Positions 52,294 through 60,210 of a stretch of 64,000 bases of DNA are shown one piece after another. The DNA is taken from the NCBI GenBank assembly GCA_002840755.1, contig PHBZ01000038.1, positions 1-64,000 on the forward strand, given 5' to 3'. The translations under genes and the position numbers were made by a program. This DNA is from Chloroflexi bacterium HGW-Chloroflexi-10 (GTDB lineage: Bacteria; Chloroflexota; Anaerolineae; Anaerolineales; Anaerolineaceae). Position 1 is the stretch's first letter, and each line of letters opens with the position of its first letter. The notes beneath the pieces are model-generated. The model was not told where the DNA came from, did no database searches, and saw only the letters and a program-made list of their open reading frames with translations.

Positions 52294-53057
52294 AAATAGC
52301 GAGTCTTTAGCAAAAAACGCAAGATATGATCCTGTAAAGTTCTTGGCTCTTCCAATAGCAGAAGATGTCCACGCTGGTAAAAAGGAACTAATTCCACATT
52401 GGGGATTTGTTCTGACAAATAAACAGCAGATGCGTATGGTGTAAGCAGATCATTGGTGCCGTGGGCGATGAGTACAGTTGGTTTTAAAGTGTGGATTTGA
52501 CTGCGGATATCGAATTGACTGCAAGCGCGCCAATCGGCGTACCACAGGCTTGGCCGTGTGTTTTCCAGGCTGCGTTGAAAATCCAGGCACCAATCACAAT
52601 TATTTTCCGGAAGGCCTAATTTTTCTCGCAGACGCTGGAGCCCGAGCGGGGTAGTTATCTGGGATTGGAACAGTTCAATGAAATCCGGTTCTAAATTGAA
52701 ACTGGCTGCACCGCTAATCGAAACCACCCCGGCGACATGTTCGGGGTAGTCCAATGCGAATTGCAGGGCAATGGCGGCCCCCATAGAATGACCAATGAAA
52801 ACCGCGCGATACCAACCCGTGGCGGCTAAAAAATCGCGGATTGCCTGGCTGTAATTTGCAAGGGTGTGGCAGGCAACCCCATGCGATTTGCCGTGTCCGG
52901 GTAAATCGAGGGCCATCACCAGTTGATGATTGATCCGGCGTAAGGTGCGCGACCAGCAGGTATGGTTACTACCGGCTCCATGTAAAAGAATAATCGGAGC
53001 AGAAGGTGTCTGGGTTCCCTGAGAGATAGAATAATATAAATCGGCTGCGTAGGGCAT
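52290..53057 (-). CDS. Alpha/beta hydrolase
   Basis: 255 residues, no signal peptide. IILLHGAGSNHTCW (oxyanion hole), LDLPGHGKSHG, nucleophile elbow FIGHSMGAAIALQFA (Ser about 93), an Asp in IAHGTNDLLTP and a His in YQRGHLLLLEEP complete the triad. It resembles the MhpC/proline-iminopeptidase-like group. Substrate unknown. It lies 29 bp from the kinase gene on the same strand. Confidence 0.88.
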   Translation of the reverse strand: MPYAADLYYSISQGTQTPSAPIILLHGAGSNHTCWSRTLRRINHQLVMALDLPGHGKSHGVACHTLANYSQAIRDFLAATGWYRAVFIGHSMGAAIALQFALDYPEHVAGVVSISGAASFNLEPDFIELFQSQITTPLGLQRLREKLGLPENNCDWCLDFQRSLENTRPSLWYADWRACSQFDIRSQIHTLKPTVLIAHGTNDLLTPYASAVYLSEQIPNVELVPFYQRGHLLLLEEPRTLQDHILRFLLKTRYL

Positions 53058-53086
53058 GGGATTGCCTTATCAATAAAGGGAGAATA

Positions 53087-54862
53087 TCAGGTTTGTTGTA
53101 ATTCAAACTTGCCTTGCTGGATGCGTTCTTCTGCTGTTCTGGTGAGTGGGATATAAATCTGTACGCGGGTCCCGCGGCCGGGAACAGAGTCGATATTCAG
53201 TAATCCGTTAATTAATTGTGTTCTTTCGCGTAAGTTTACCATACCCAGACTTCCGCGCTGGTTATAATTTCCGCTGACAGCTTCAAGATCAAAGCCGACC
53301 CCATTATCCATAATTTCCAGATGGGCAATTTCGGTATCATTGCCGGAACTGCGTAAGCGCACCCAGATCAAGTCGGCCTGGGCGTGTTTGCGCGCATTGT
53401 TAACAGCTTCTTCCACCAGGTAAAATATGACAGTTTGTTTGTTAATATCCAACCGTTCTATAATGGTCTCATCAATATCCACACGAACTTTTTGATCGTA
53501 TGTGGTTTGGGTTTTTTCGGCAATTGTATTGAGCGCAACCACCAACCCTTCTGATTCCAGTGCCAACGGGCGTAAAGTAAAGAGCATATGGCGGATTTCA
53601 CCGGTGGTGCGGCGCGCCAGATCTTCAATGCGTTGTAATTCCTGTTCCACGTCTTGTGGTGTTAGTTCCAACATTTTACGGGCAATATTTATCCGCATCG
53701 CAATAGCTGCAACGGACTGGGTTGGTCCGTCGTGCAAATCACGGGCCAGTTTTTTGCGGGCTTCTTCCTGTGTTTCCAGGATTACTTCTTTTTCTTGTTC
53801 CAGTTGTTGGTATAGACGCGCATTTTGAATAGAAATCACTGCTTGCTGGCTGATCATTTCCAGCATTTCAACCCTTTCCGGGTTGAAAAAGGTTTCTTCC
53901 GGGTGGCCAAATAAAATCACGCCATATGTATCCAATCCGCGTGCCAGCGGTACGGTAACAGCACTTTTACAGGATTGTAAGCCGAGAATTTTGCCTAACT
54001 CCGGATCGAGAGTGGGCTGTGTGGTGATTTGTGCCTGACCGGCGTTAAGGGTGTCACGCAGGATACCTTTTTCTGCGGGGAAGGTGCGTTTCATATCGCT
54101 GGGGGTAAAGCGGCGGGCGTTTGCCACAGTAAGGTCATGGTCTGCAAACAAAAGCATAGCGCTGGTTATTTTGTCAGCTTCCTTAGTGCCCGCTATGGCC
54201 ACCTGGCTGAGATCCAGTACGGAATCAAGAACCACACGATAGTTGAGGGTTGAACCGAGTGTTTCCATTAATTTATAGAACGTCTGCATGCGCAGGCGTT
54301 CCTGTTTTTGGGCGTTTTTCTCCATTTCGCGGCGGCGATTTAATTGTGCATTATAGGTGCGCCGCAGTCTGGTCATCAATTGTTTACTGCCCAAACCAAG
54401 CAATATGCCAAGGGCCAGGTTAAAGGCGCTCAATAGTCCCAATGGTATAGTATACGCCTGAAAATCAGGATACAGAACAACAGTATAAATTACCTGAAAC
54501 AGGGAAAGCAAGATGGCGATTGATATACTGCCGCGCCACTCAAAATAAACGGCAGCCGAAAGCAGGTTAAGAATGCCGGCCCAGGTGAGCATGCCGGTAA
54601 TTCCACCACCCAGGACAAATAACCCCAGAGTTGTTATCAGATCTACGATGGTATTGACAAAACGATGGCCTGGCAGCCGGTGATTCAACATGGCTAACAT
54701 AGCCATAAAAATATTCCAGATAGCCGAAAAGATCAGGAAAGCGGTTACAGGCCATTGGAACCGTTCAATCGAAGTTAAGGCAATCGTAATACCCAACAAA
54801 CTGAACCAGCGCAGTGAGATAGCCAGCCAGTCTGCCAGATATGGAAATTCAGCTTTTCTCAC
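53087..54862 (-). CDS. GAF-domain sensor histidine kinase (NarL/DegS type)
   Basis: 591 residues. The N-terminal 165 residues hold five or six membrane helices. A GAF-like domain spans about 205-350 (LDSVLDLSQVAIAG, SCKSAVTVPLARGLDTYGVI). The HisKA_3 dimerisation helix has phospho-acceptor His377 in ARDLHDGPTQSVAAIAMR, followed by a HATPase domain with VEEAVNNARKHAQ (N box), IMDNGVGFD and GSLGMVNLRERTQ. The partner response regulator is not adjacent. A second kinase of the same class with its regulator lies at 56.9-59.3 kb. Confidence 0.92.
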   Translation of the reverse strand: MRKAEFPYLADWLAISLRWFSLLGITIALTSIERFQWPVTAFLIFSAIWNIFMAMLAMLNHRLPGHRFVNTIVDLITTLGLFVLGGGITGMLTWAGILNLLSAAVYFEWRGSISIAILLSLFQVIYTVVLYPDFQAYTIPLGLLSAFNLALGILLGLGSKQLMTRLRRTYNAQLNRRREMEKNAQKQERLRMQTFYKLMETLGSTLNYRVVLDSVLDLSQVAIAGTKEADKITSAMLLFADHDLTVANARRFTPSDMKRTFPAEKGILRDTLNAGQAQITTQPTLDPELGKILGLQSCKSAVTVPLARGLDTYGVILFGHPEETFFNPERVEMLEMISQQAVISIQNARLYQQLEQEKEVILETQEEARKKLARDLHDGPTQSVAAIAMRINIARKMLELTPQDVEQELQRIEDLARRTTGEIRHMLFTLRPLALESEGLVVALNTIAEKTQTTYDQKVRVDIDETIIERLDINKQTVIFYLVEEAVNNARKHAQADLIWVRLRSSGNDTEIAHLEIMDNGVGFDLEAVSGNYNQRGSLGMVNLRERTQLINGLLNIDSVPGRGTRVQIYIPLTRTAEERIQQGKFELQQT

Positions 54863-55246
54863 GCCTTAATAATACTGGATTTATTGCTTTGCTTCCAGAG
54901 CAGAATTACCAGATTTACCAAGTTTAAGGCGCGTGTAAAGAGATTGCAAGGTTACGTACTGATATTTAATTGAGTTTGAACTGAGAAACTACATTCAATA
55001 GAGTACGCGCCATATCTGCCGAGGCATTCACTGACAAGCGTTGAGCGAATCGATTGGCGTTGGTTTTTGTTTTTGAACCGTCTACGTAGTTATACCCCGT
55101 TACGGTCATTATATTTTAGGAGATACAAGATTTTTGAAAAACAAGGGTTTTTTTGAGATAAAAACAAGTGTTTTTACGGATTTTTTATCTTGTTATAAAG
55201 AGGTTATACTGTGAACAGCATAAAAACATGCTAAAGGAAGTAGCAA
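54863..55246. other. Intergenic region between divergent genes
   Basis: 384 bp. It holds a possible 47-codon ORF on the minus strand (54966-55109, listed separately) and an AT-rich stretch at 55130-55200 with short inverted repeats (AAAAACA/TGTTTTT). A GGAAG ribosome site near 55236 serves the next gene. Confidence 0.5.
54966..55109 (-). CDS. Candidate small protein, 47 residues
   Basis: ATG 55109 to TAA 54966. Codon choice looks like normal coding sequence and the peptide is soluble-looking and of mixed composition (NANRFAQRLSVNASADMART and LLNVVSQFKLN at the end). There is no Shine-Dalgarno sequence. It lies 103 bp upstream of the kinase gene on the same strand. Could be a real small protein, the tail of a decayed gene, or chance. 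Confidence 0.35.
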   Translation of the reverse strand: MTVTGYNYVDGSKTKTNANRFAQRLSVNASADMARTLLNVVSQFKLN

Positions 55247-55852
55247 ATGAAAATTAACCGTAAAATCGGTATTCATATTTTGTTGTTATTCGGGTTTTTA
55301 TTCCCCACAGGAATTGTTAAAGCCGAGGACAGCACACCCCCCATTATCCTTGAATCGACTCCTCAAAACCCGGTTGCTGTTTTTTTGGCCGGTATTATTG
55401 GTGTAGAAACGGAAGAGATTTTAGCCTATCAGGATGCAGGTTATGGGATGGGAGAAATTGCCAAGGCCTATTATCTTTTGGAACTTGCGGCTGATCCCTT
55501 AAATGAAATTGTTTTACCCGAAGGAACTGATCTTGAGGCTTTAATGATTACGGCAGAAGAAACCGGCTGGGGTAATGTGTACAAAGGTATTGGTTTGCAC
55601 CCCAGTGAACAGCGTGGTTTGGGGTGGTTGTTTAAAGAAAATGGGAAAAAGGCTGAACCGCCTGGCCAGGTAATAAAAGAAGATAAAGATAAGGAAGATA
55701 AAATAAATGCCCCGCCTGATCATGCTAATGATGATAAGGATAAGGACGACAAAGACGACAAAGATGACAAAGACGACAAAGATGACAAAGACGATAAGGA
55801 CGACAAAGACGATAAGGACGACAAAGACGATGAAGATGATAAAGACAAATAA
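55247..55852 (+). CDS. Secreted protein with Asp/Lys repeat tail
   Basis: 201 residues. Signal peptide (about 1-26, ending VKAED). Residues 45-140 form a compact domain with FLAGIIGVETEEILAYQDAG and YGMGEIAKAYYLLELA, seen in other small secreted proteins of unknown role. The last 45 residues are almost only Asp and Lys, built from a nine-base unit encoding Asp-Asp-Lys. The highly charged tail might bind Ca2+ or wall polymers; this is speculation. AAAGGAAG precedes the ATG; a terminator follows. Confidence 0.82.
   Translation: MKINRKIGIHILLLFGFLFPTGIVKAEDSTPPIILESTPQNPVAVFLAGIIGVETEEILAYQDAGYGMGEIAKAYYLLELAADPLNEIVLPEGTDLEALMITAEETGWGNVYKGIGLHPSEQRGLGWLFKENGKKAEPPGQVIKEDKDKEDKINAPPDHANDDKDKDDKDDKDDKDDKDDKDDKDDKDDKDDKDDEDDKDK
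55740..55845 (+). repeat. Nine-base tandem repeat encoding (Asp-Asp-Lys)n
   Basis: About eleven units of GACGACAAA-type sequence with synonymous T/C and A/G variants. The phase of three codons keeps the frame, but copy number could vary by slippage between strains. Confidence 0.85.
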
Positions 55853-55875
55853 CCTGACGGTTTTGAATTGAATCG

Positions 55876-55910
55876 AAGCGAGGCTGACACAAGTAGTTGG
55901 CCTCGCTTTT
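55876..55910 (+). terminator. Intrinsic terminator
   Basis: AAGCGAGGC (55876-55884) pairs with GCCTCGCTT (55900-55908), followed by TTT. Confidence 0.82.
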
Positions 55911-55971
55911 TAGTACAGGAATCAGGTACGTAGAAACCGGTAAATGGGGATTTCAGGTGAATGGTATTTTA

Positions 55972-56679
55972 TTAAGGTATTACTAATGATTCACGGCTGG
56001 CAGCAAAAACCGGTTGGATCTGGTCGGTGATAGTACTATCCGAGAATTGAAAGTATCCCAGAAAATTGGTTTGATTCCAGATTAAGTAAACCGATACTGC
56101 AAGGGATAAGTTTGGATCATTATTAAATAAAATTTGGCCGTCCAATTGGAGAGCAGGTTGATTGGCCCAGGTAGTGGTAGTGGCTCGTTCCAGGCGGACT
56201 TGTGCTTCGGAAAGATCCAGAAGGCCGGCGCGTTCCGGAGTTGTCAGTAGACCTTCCAAATCATCGTTGCCAAATTGGGGAAGAACGCTTTCCATTTCTG
56301 CGCGCATAGCTTCGGGGATACTACCTTCCGGGAGCGGAGAAACGGTCCATAAAGCGCCGGCCCAATGATTGAGCCCTTCTTCTTTGATTTGCAGTGGGTC
56401 TTTGGAGGTAAAGACCCATCCGATCAAATTTGGTTCATTAACGATGCTATAAAACCAATTCTCCGGAATACTGAGTTGATATTTATCCAGTTTGAACCGT
56501 TCGCCCAGTGGGATGGAAGGGGTAGGCGTACTGACTGTCGTCAGTGGTGTATTCGTGCTCTCAATGGTATTCTCTACAGCGCTAGTGGCTTGTGTGGGAA
56601 TAGAATTATTTGGCAGAAACTGGCATCCAGTCAACAAAATGATAATGATAGGAAAATAAAACTGTTTTTTCTTCAGCAT
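55972..56679 (-). CDS. Lipoprotein, unknown
   Basis: 235 residues. Lipobox LTGC (Cys about 19), a short Thr/Pro linker, then a mature domain: FKLDKYQLSIPENWFYSIVN, WAGALWTVSPLPEGSIPEAM, ERATTTTWANQPALQLDG and LAVSVYLIWNQTNFLGYFQF. The IPENW start resembles lipoproteins with a PsbP/MOG1-like alpha-beta sandwich (fast folding strands and a W-rich surface), but this is tentative. Divergent from the histidine kinase gene. Confidence 0.8.
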   Translation of the reverse strand: MLKKKQFYFPIIIILLTGCQFLPNNSIPTQATSAVENTIESTNTPLTTVSTPTPSIPLGERFKLDKYQLSIPENWFYSIVNEPNLIGWVFTSKDPLQIKEEGLNHWAGALWTVSPLPEGSIPEAMRAEMESVLPQFGNDDLEGLLTTPERAGLLDLSEAQVRLERATTTTWANQPALQLDGQILFNNDPNLSLAVSVYLIWNQTNFLGYFQFSDSTITDQIQPVFAASRESLVIP

Positions 56680-56892
56680 ATTTCAAGTTTACTCTAAAAT
56701 AGCAGGCAAGACCCTGGTTTAAACAATTTTTTATGCAATCTTTATAGGAACATGAAAAGTATCAAACCCCGGTAAAGGTTTGATATGCTGTATCCCGTCA
56801 TATTTAATATGGATAGCATAGAAATTTTACAAATAAACAGATATGATGATAATTATCATATCCGTTAATCATATGTTTACAAGGATTTTGGT

Positions 56893-58623
56893 TTGAATTT
56901 ACGCAGAACGACCATTCTAGTGGTTTTTGCCACCTTTTTATTGCTGGCTTTGGTGCTTTCCTTAAGCCTGCAAGGTTTATTGCGTGATCATTTTCAATAT
57001 GAAGAGAATCAACAAAATTTATTGAACATAGAACGGGTTCGCATAGCATTTGAAAATAATTATCTGGTGTTGAATTATCTGGTAAACGATTGGTCTAATT
57101 GGAATGACACCTATCAATTTGTTCAAAATGCAGACCCGATTTATATTCAAAATAATTTGGTCCAATCTACCTTTACAGACCTGGACGTCAATGTAATTTT
57201 AATTCTGGATCGGGATGGCTCTACGCTATACGCAGGAGCTTATGACTTTCAGGAGGATGCATTTGTACGAATTCCGCCTTCGCTATATGCGTATTTGCAT
57301 AATGATGATTCGAGTTTAAATTTTAGAGAAACCCATAAAAATTTGATCATGGTTGATGGAAAACCACTGCTTTTGGTTTCCAGTCCCATTCTGACTTCTG
57401 ACGGGGAAGGGCCGGCGCGGGGAGCACTTTTTATGGGGCGTTACTTTGGCCAGAAAGAATTGCAACTCCTGGCTGAGCAGGTGCAGTTGCCGGTTGAAGC
57501 GGCCAATTTTTCAGAAGTGAAACTGGGAAGTGATTTTGAACAAGCTAAGCGTTTTTTTGAGGCAAATGAAGAATCTGTTTTTTCACTGCCGCTTACAGAA
57601 ACCTCCCTGGCTGGTTATTTGTTATTGCGGGATGTGACCCAAACCCCCGCACTGATTTTGCGAATTGAGCAGGCCAGAACACTGGCGCGTAATGCGACTT
57701 TAGTGATGCGTTATCTGGTGATATCACAGGTAATTACATCGCTGTTATTTGCCATTATTTTCTTTGTATTAATCGAGCGTACTGTTTTGTCACGGGTTTT
57801 GCGATTAAGTCGGGAGGTTCAGGATATTGCTGCGCATCCCCAAAATACCATCAGAGTGACCGAGAACAATCAGGATGAGCTGGGAACATTGAGCAATCAC
57901 ATTAATCTGATGTTGATAGCGCTTGAGAATACCCGCGAGGAACTAAATAACCGTTATGAAGAAGTTCAGACCAGCCGGGAGCGTTTACAGGAATTGTCAC
58001 ACAAATTGCTTCAGGTACACGAAGAGGAACGCCGCTGGTTGGCGCGTGAGCTGCATGACGAAATTGGCCAATATTTAACCGCTTTGAAACTGCGTCTGGA
58101 TCAGAACAATTTAGTAGTGACCGATGGTGTGCCGCAATTACAACAGGCTCAAACTTTGGTAAATGAGTTGATACACAAAGTGCGCCAGATATCTTTGGAT
58201 TTACGCCCAAGCATTCTGGACGATTTAGGGCTGCTTCCGGCATTGGAATGGTATCTGGATCGTTATAGGCAGCAAACCGCCATTCAGGTACAATTTACTC
58301 ATCAGGGATTGGCCCGGCAGCGCTTCTCACCGGAAACTGAGCTTACCGTTTTTCGAGTTATTCAGGAATCATTAACCAATGTTGCCAGGCATGCCAAAAC
58401 CGATTTTGCAATGGTAACGGTAGAAGCTCGCGGTCAGGTGCTCGAATTTTCCATTGAAGACTGTGGATTGGGTTTTGATGTATCTGAAAAGACGTTTAAT
58501 AGCAATGGTTTGGTGGGTATGACGGAGCGAGTGGTTTTGTTGCAAGGTAAATTGATAATTGATTCAAAACCGGGCAAGGGAACCCGGATTGCGGTAAAAT
58601 TACCTTTGGATTTGGAGAAATGA
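56893..58623 (+). CDS. CHASE4-like/HAMP sensor histidine kinase
   Basis: 576 residues from TTG 56893 (AAGGA seven bases upstream). Membrane helix at about 8-27; an extracytoplasmic CHASE4-like domain at about 28-270 with NYLVNDWSNWNDTYQFVQNA, characteristic of that family; a second helix at about 275-297; HAMP at 298-350; coiled coil; HisKA_3 with His388 in RELHDEIGQYLTALKLRL; and a HATPase domain (VIQESLTNVARHAKT, EDCGLGFDVS, GLVGMTERV). Overlaps the response-regulator gene by four bases (ATGA), so they form a two-component pair. Confidence 0.94.
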   Translation: MNLRRTTILVVFATFLLLALVLSLSLQGLLRDHFQYEENQQNLLNIERVRIAFENNYLVLNYLVNDWSNWNDTYQFVQNADPIYIQNNLVQSTFTDLDVNVILILDRDGSTLYAGAYDFQEDAFVRIPPSLYAYLHNDDSSLNFRETHKNLIMVDGKPLLLVSSPILTSDGEGPARGALFMGRYFGQKELQLLAEQVQLPVEAANFSEVKLGSDFEQAKRFFEANEESVFSLPLTETSLAGYLLLRDVTQTPALILRIEQARTLARNATLVMRYLVISQVITSLLFAIIFFVLIERTVLSRVLRLSREVQDIAAHPQNTIRVTENNQDELGTLSNHINLMLIALENTREELNNRYEEVQTSRERLQELSHKLLQVHEEERRWLARELHDEIGQYLTALKLRLDQNNLVVTDGVPQLQQAQTLVNELIHKVRQISLDLRPSILDDLGLLPALEWYLDRYRQQTAIQVQFTHQGLARQRFSPETELTVFRVIQESLTNVARHAKTDFAMVTVEARGQVLEFSIEDCGLGFDVSEKTFNSNGLVGMTERVVLLQGKLIIDSKPGKGTRIAVKLPLDLEK

Positions 58624-59270
58624 GTATGACGATTCGAATTGTTTTGGCTGATGATCACAATATTGTTCGCGAGGGGTTTCGACTGGTATTGGAAGCACAA
58701 CCTGATTTTCAGGTCGTAGGTGAAGCCAGCGCAGGCATTGAAGCTATTCGCATGGTTGAAATGCTCAGACCGGATGTGCTGGTGTTGGATCTGATGATGC
58801 CGGGAATCAATGGTATGGAGGTGATCCGTCAGGTACGCGCCCTCACCAAAGTGGTAATCTTATCCATGCATAATAACGAAGCGTATGTGTTGGAATCGTT
58901 ACGCAATGGCGCGCATGGTTATGTACTGAAAGACGCTACAACCAAAGAATTAATCCAGGCGGTAATAGCGGCTTCACAGGGACAACGCTATCTAAGCGCA
59001 CCCTTTGCTGAACGGGCGATCGAAGTTTATTCTCGTCTCACGGACAATCTGGAGACTGATCCCCTGAATTTGATCACCAACCGCGAACGTGAGGTTATGA
59101 TTCTGGTGGCACAGGGAAACAGCAGCCCTCAAATTGGAGAAATGCTTGGCATCAGTCCGCGTACTGTGGAAGTACATCGGGCTAACCTGATGCGCAAACT
59201 GAACTTTCGCTCACAGACTGATCTGATCCGCTTTGCGATTAAGCATGGTTTGCTGACAATAACTGAATAA
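58620..59270 (+). CDS. NarL/FixJ-type response regulator
   Basis: 216 residues. Receiver domain 1-120: acidic pair in VLADDHNIVREGF, phospho-acceptor Asp57 in VLVLDLMMPGINGMEV, Thr/Ser replaced by SMHNN, and Lys in GYVLKDA. LuxR-type helix-turn-helix at about 150-210: LITNREREVMILVAQGNSSP, QIGEMLGISPRTVEVHRANL, MRKLNF. Acts as a transcription factor phosphorylated by the kinase encoded just upstream. Targets unknown. Confidence 0.96.
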   Translation: MSMTIRIVLADDHNIVREGFRLVLEAQPDFQVVGEASAGIEAIRMVEMLRPDVLVLDLMMPGINGMEVIRQVRALTKVVILSMHNNEAYVLESLRNGAHGYVLKDATTKELIQAVIAASQGQRYLSAPFAERAIEVYSRLTDNLETDPLNLITNREREVMILVAQGNSSPQIGEMLGISPRTVEVHRANLMRKLNFRSQTDLIRFAIKHGLLTITE

Positions 59271-59644
59271 CACCTTATCAGGCAGACTTACTTCTTTCGA
59301 TACGGGGCATCCGAATCAGAATTTAGTTTTCATACGAATACTCACATAGTGCAAAAAAATATCCTGGTTACACAGGATTTTTTTATAGCCAACGTGGACC
59401 CAGACTAGCAATTGAAAAACCAATATGGAAAAAAATCTTACCAAATAATCGTCAAAAGCAAGTGGATCATTGCGTGAAGGAAGCCGGAGGAAAATCTTCG
59501 ATTTGAGGAACACAAACCAGGCAAGAGACCGTGAGGTTTTGGCAAGTTGTCAAGATATAACAAAGCGATAATTTTTTAAGGAAAAAATAACCTGCAAAAT
59601 GACCGGCTTATGCTAGAATGCCATTATAGGAACAACCTATCCTG
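59271..59644. other. Intergenic region
   Basis: 374 bp holding the terminator at 59361-59384. The remainder is AT-rich and I see no gene. A TATAGGA near 59625 may belong to the promoter or ribosome site of the next gene. Confidence 0.5.
59361..59384 (+). terminator. Intrinsic terminator of the two-component operon
   Basis: ATCCTG (59361-59366) pairs with CAGGAT (59373-59378), loop of six, then seven T. Confidence 0.7.
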
Positions 59645-60112
59645 ATGGAGATGGAACGAATGGGCGCGATGTTAGAAACCGTAAAAGTTTTTTTCTACAA
59701 CGATGAATGGTTTTATGTAGAGATGGAAAGCCGCCCGGTTTTGCGGATGAACCACTGGGGAGCTAATGGGCGTTTTTCCTGCCAGGCGGAAATTAATGAA
59801 GAACAGCAAATATTTTACTTTTACAGTTATTTCCCGGTAAATGTACCGGCTGAAAAGCGCACAGAAATGGCCGAGTTTATTACCCGGGCCAATTATGGGA
59901 TGCGGGTAGGTAACTTTGAAATGGATTTTGTGGATGGTGAGGTGCGCTTTAAAACCAGTGTGGATGTAGAGAACGATGAACTCACCCGGGCTTTGATTTC
60001 CAATCATGTGTATACCAATGTGTGGACCATGGATCGTTATTTGCCTGGTTTGTTTGCGATGGTTTACAGCGATAAAACCCCTTTGGAAGCAATCGAAATG
60101 ATTGAGGAGTGA
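59645..60112 (+). CDS. YbjN-like protein
   Basis: 155 residues, no signal or membrane segment. YbjN/type-III-chaperone-like alpha-beta fold: NDEWFYVEMESRPVLRMNHW, QAEINEEQQIFYFYSYFPVN, EKRTEMAEFITRANYGMRVG, NFEMDFVDGEVRFKTSVD and a C-terminal helix (DKTPLEAIEMIEE). YbjN proteins are regulators or chaperone-like factors of ill-defined role. ATG 59645 is the first start; ATG 59660 with GGAG upstream is a good alternative. Confidence 0.82.
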   Translation: MEMERMGAMLETVKVFFYNDEWFYVEMESRPVLRMNHWGANGRFSCQAEINEEQQIFYFYSYFPVNVPAEKRTEMAEFITRANYGMRVGNFEMDFVDGEVRFKTSVDVENDELTRALISNHVYTNVWTMDRYLPGLFAMVYSDKTPLEAIEMIEE

Positions 60113-60210
60113 AAAAGTCTGTTAAAATAACCAGAGAAATTTACCAAATGGCATTCGAAGATTTGTTTCATAACTGAAAGGATCCACCAAATGCGTGGCA
60201 GGGAGGTACT

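Noticed and set aside
55740..55845. CRISPR array
   Set aside because: A nine-base coding microsatellite with no spacers.
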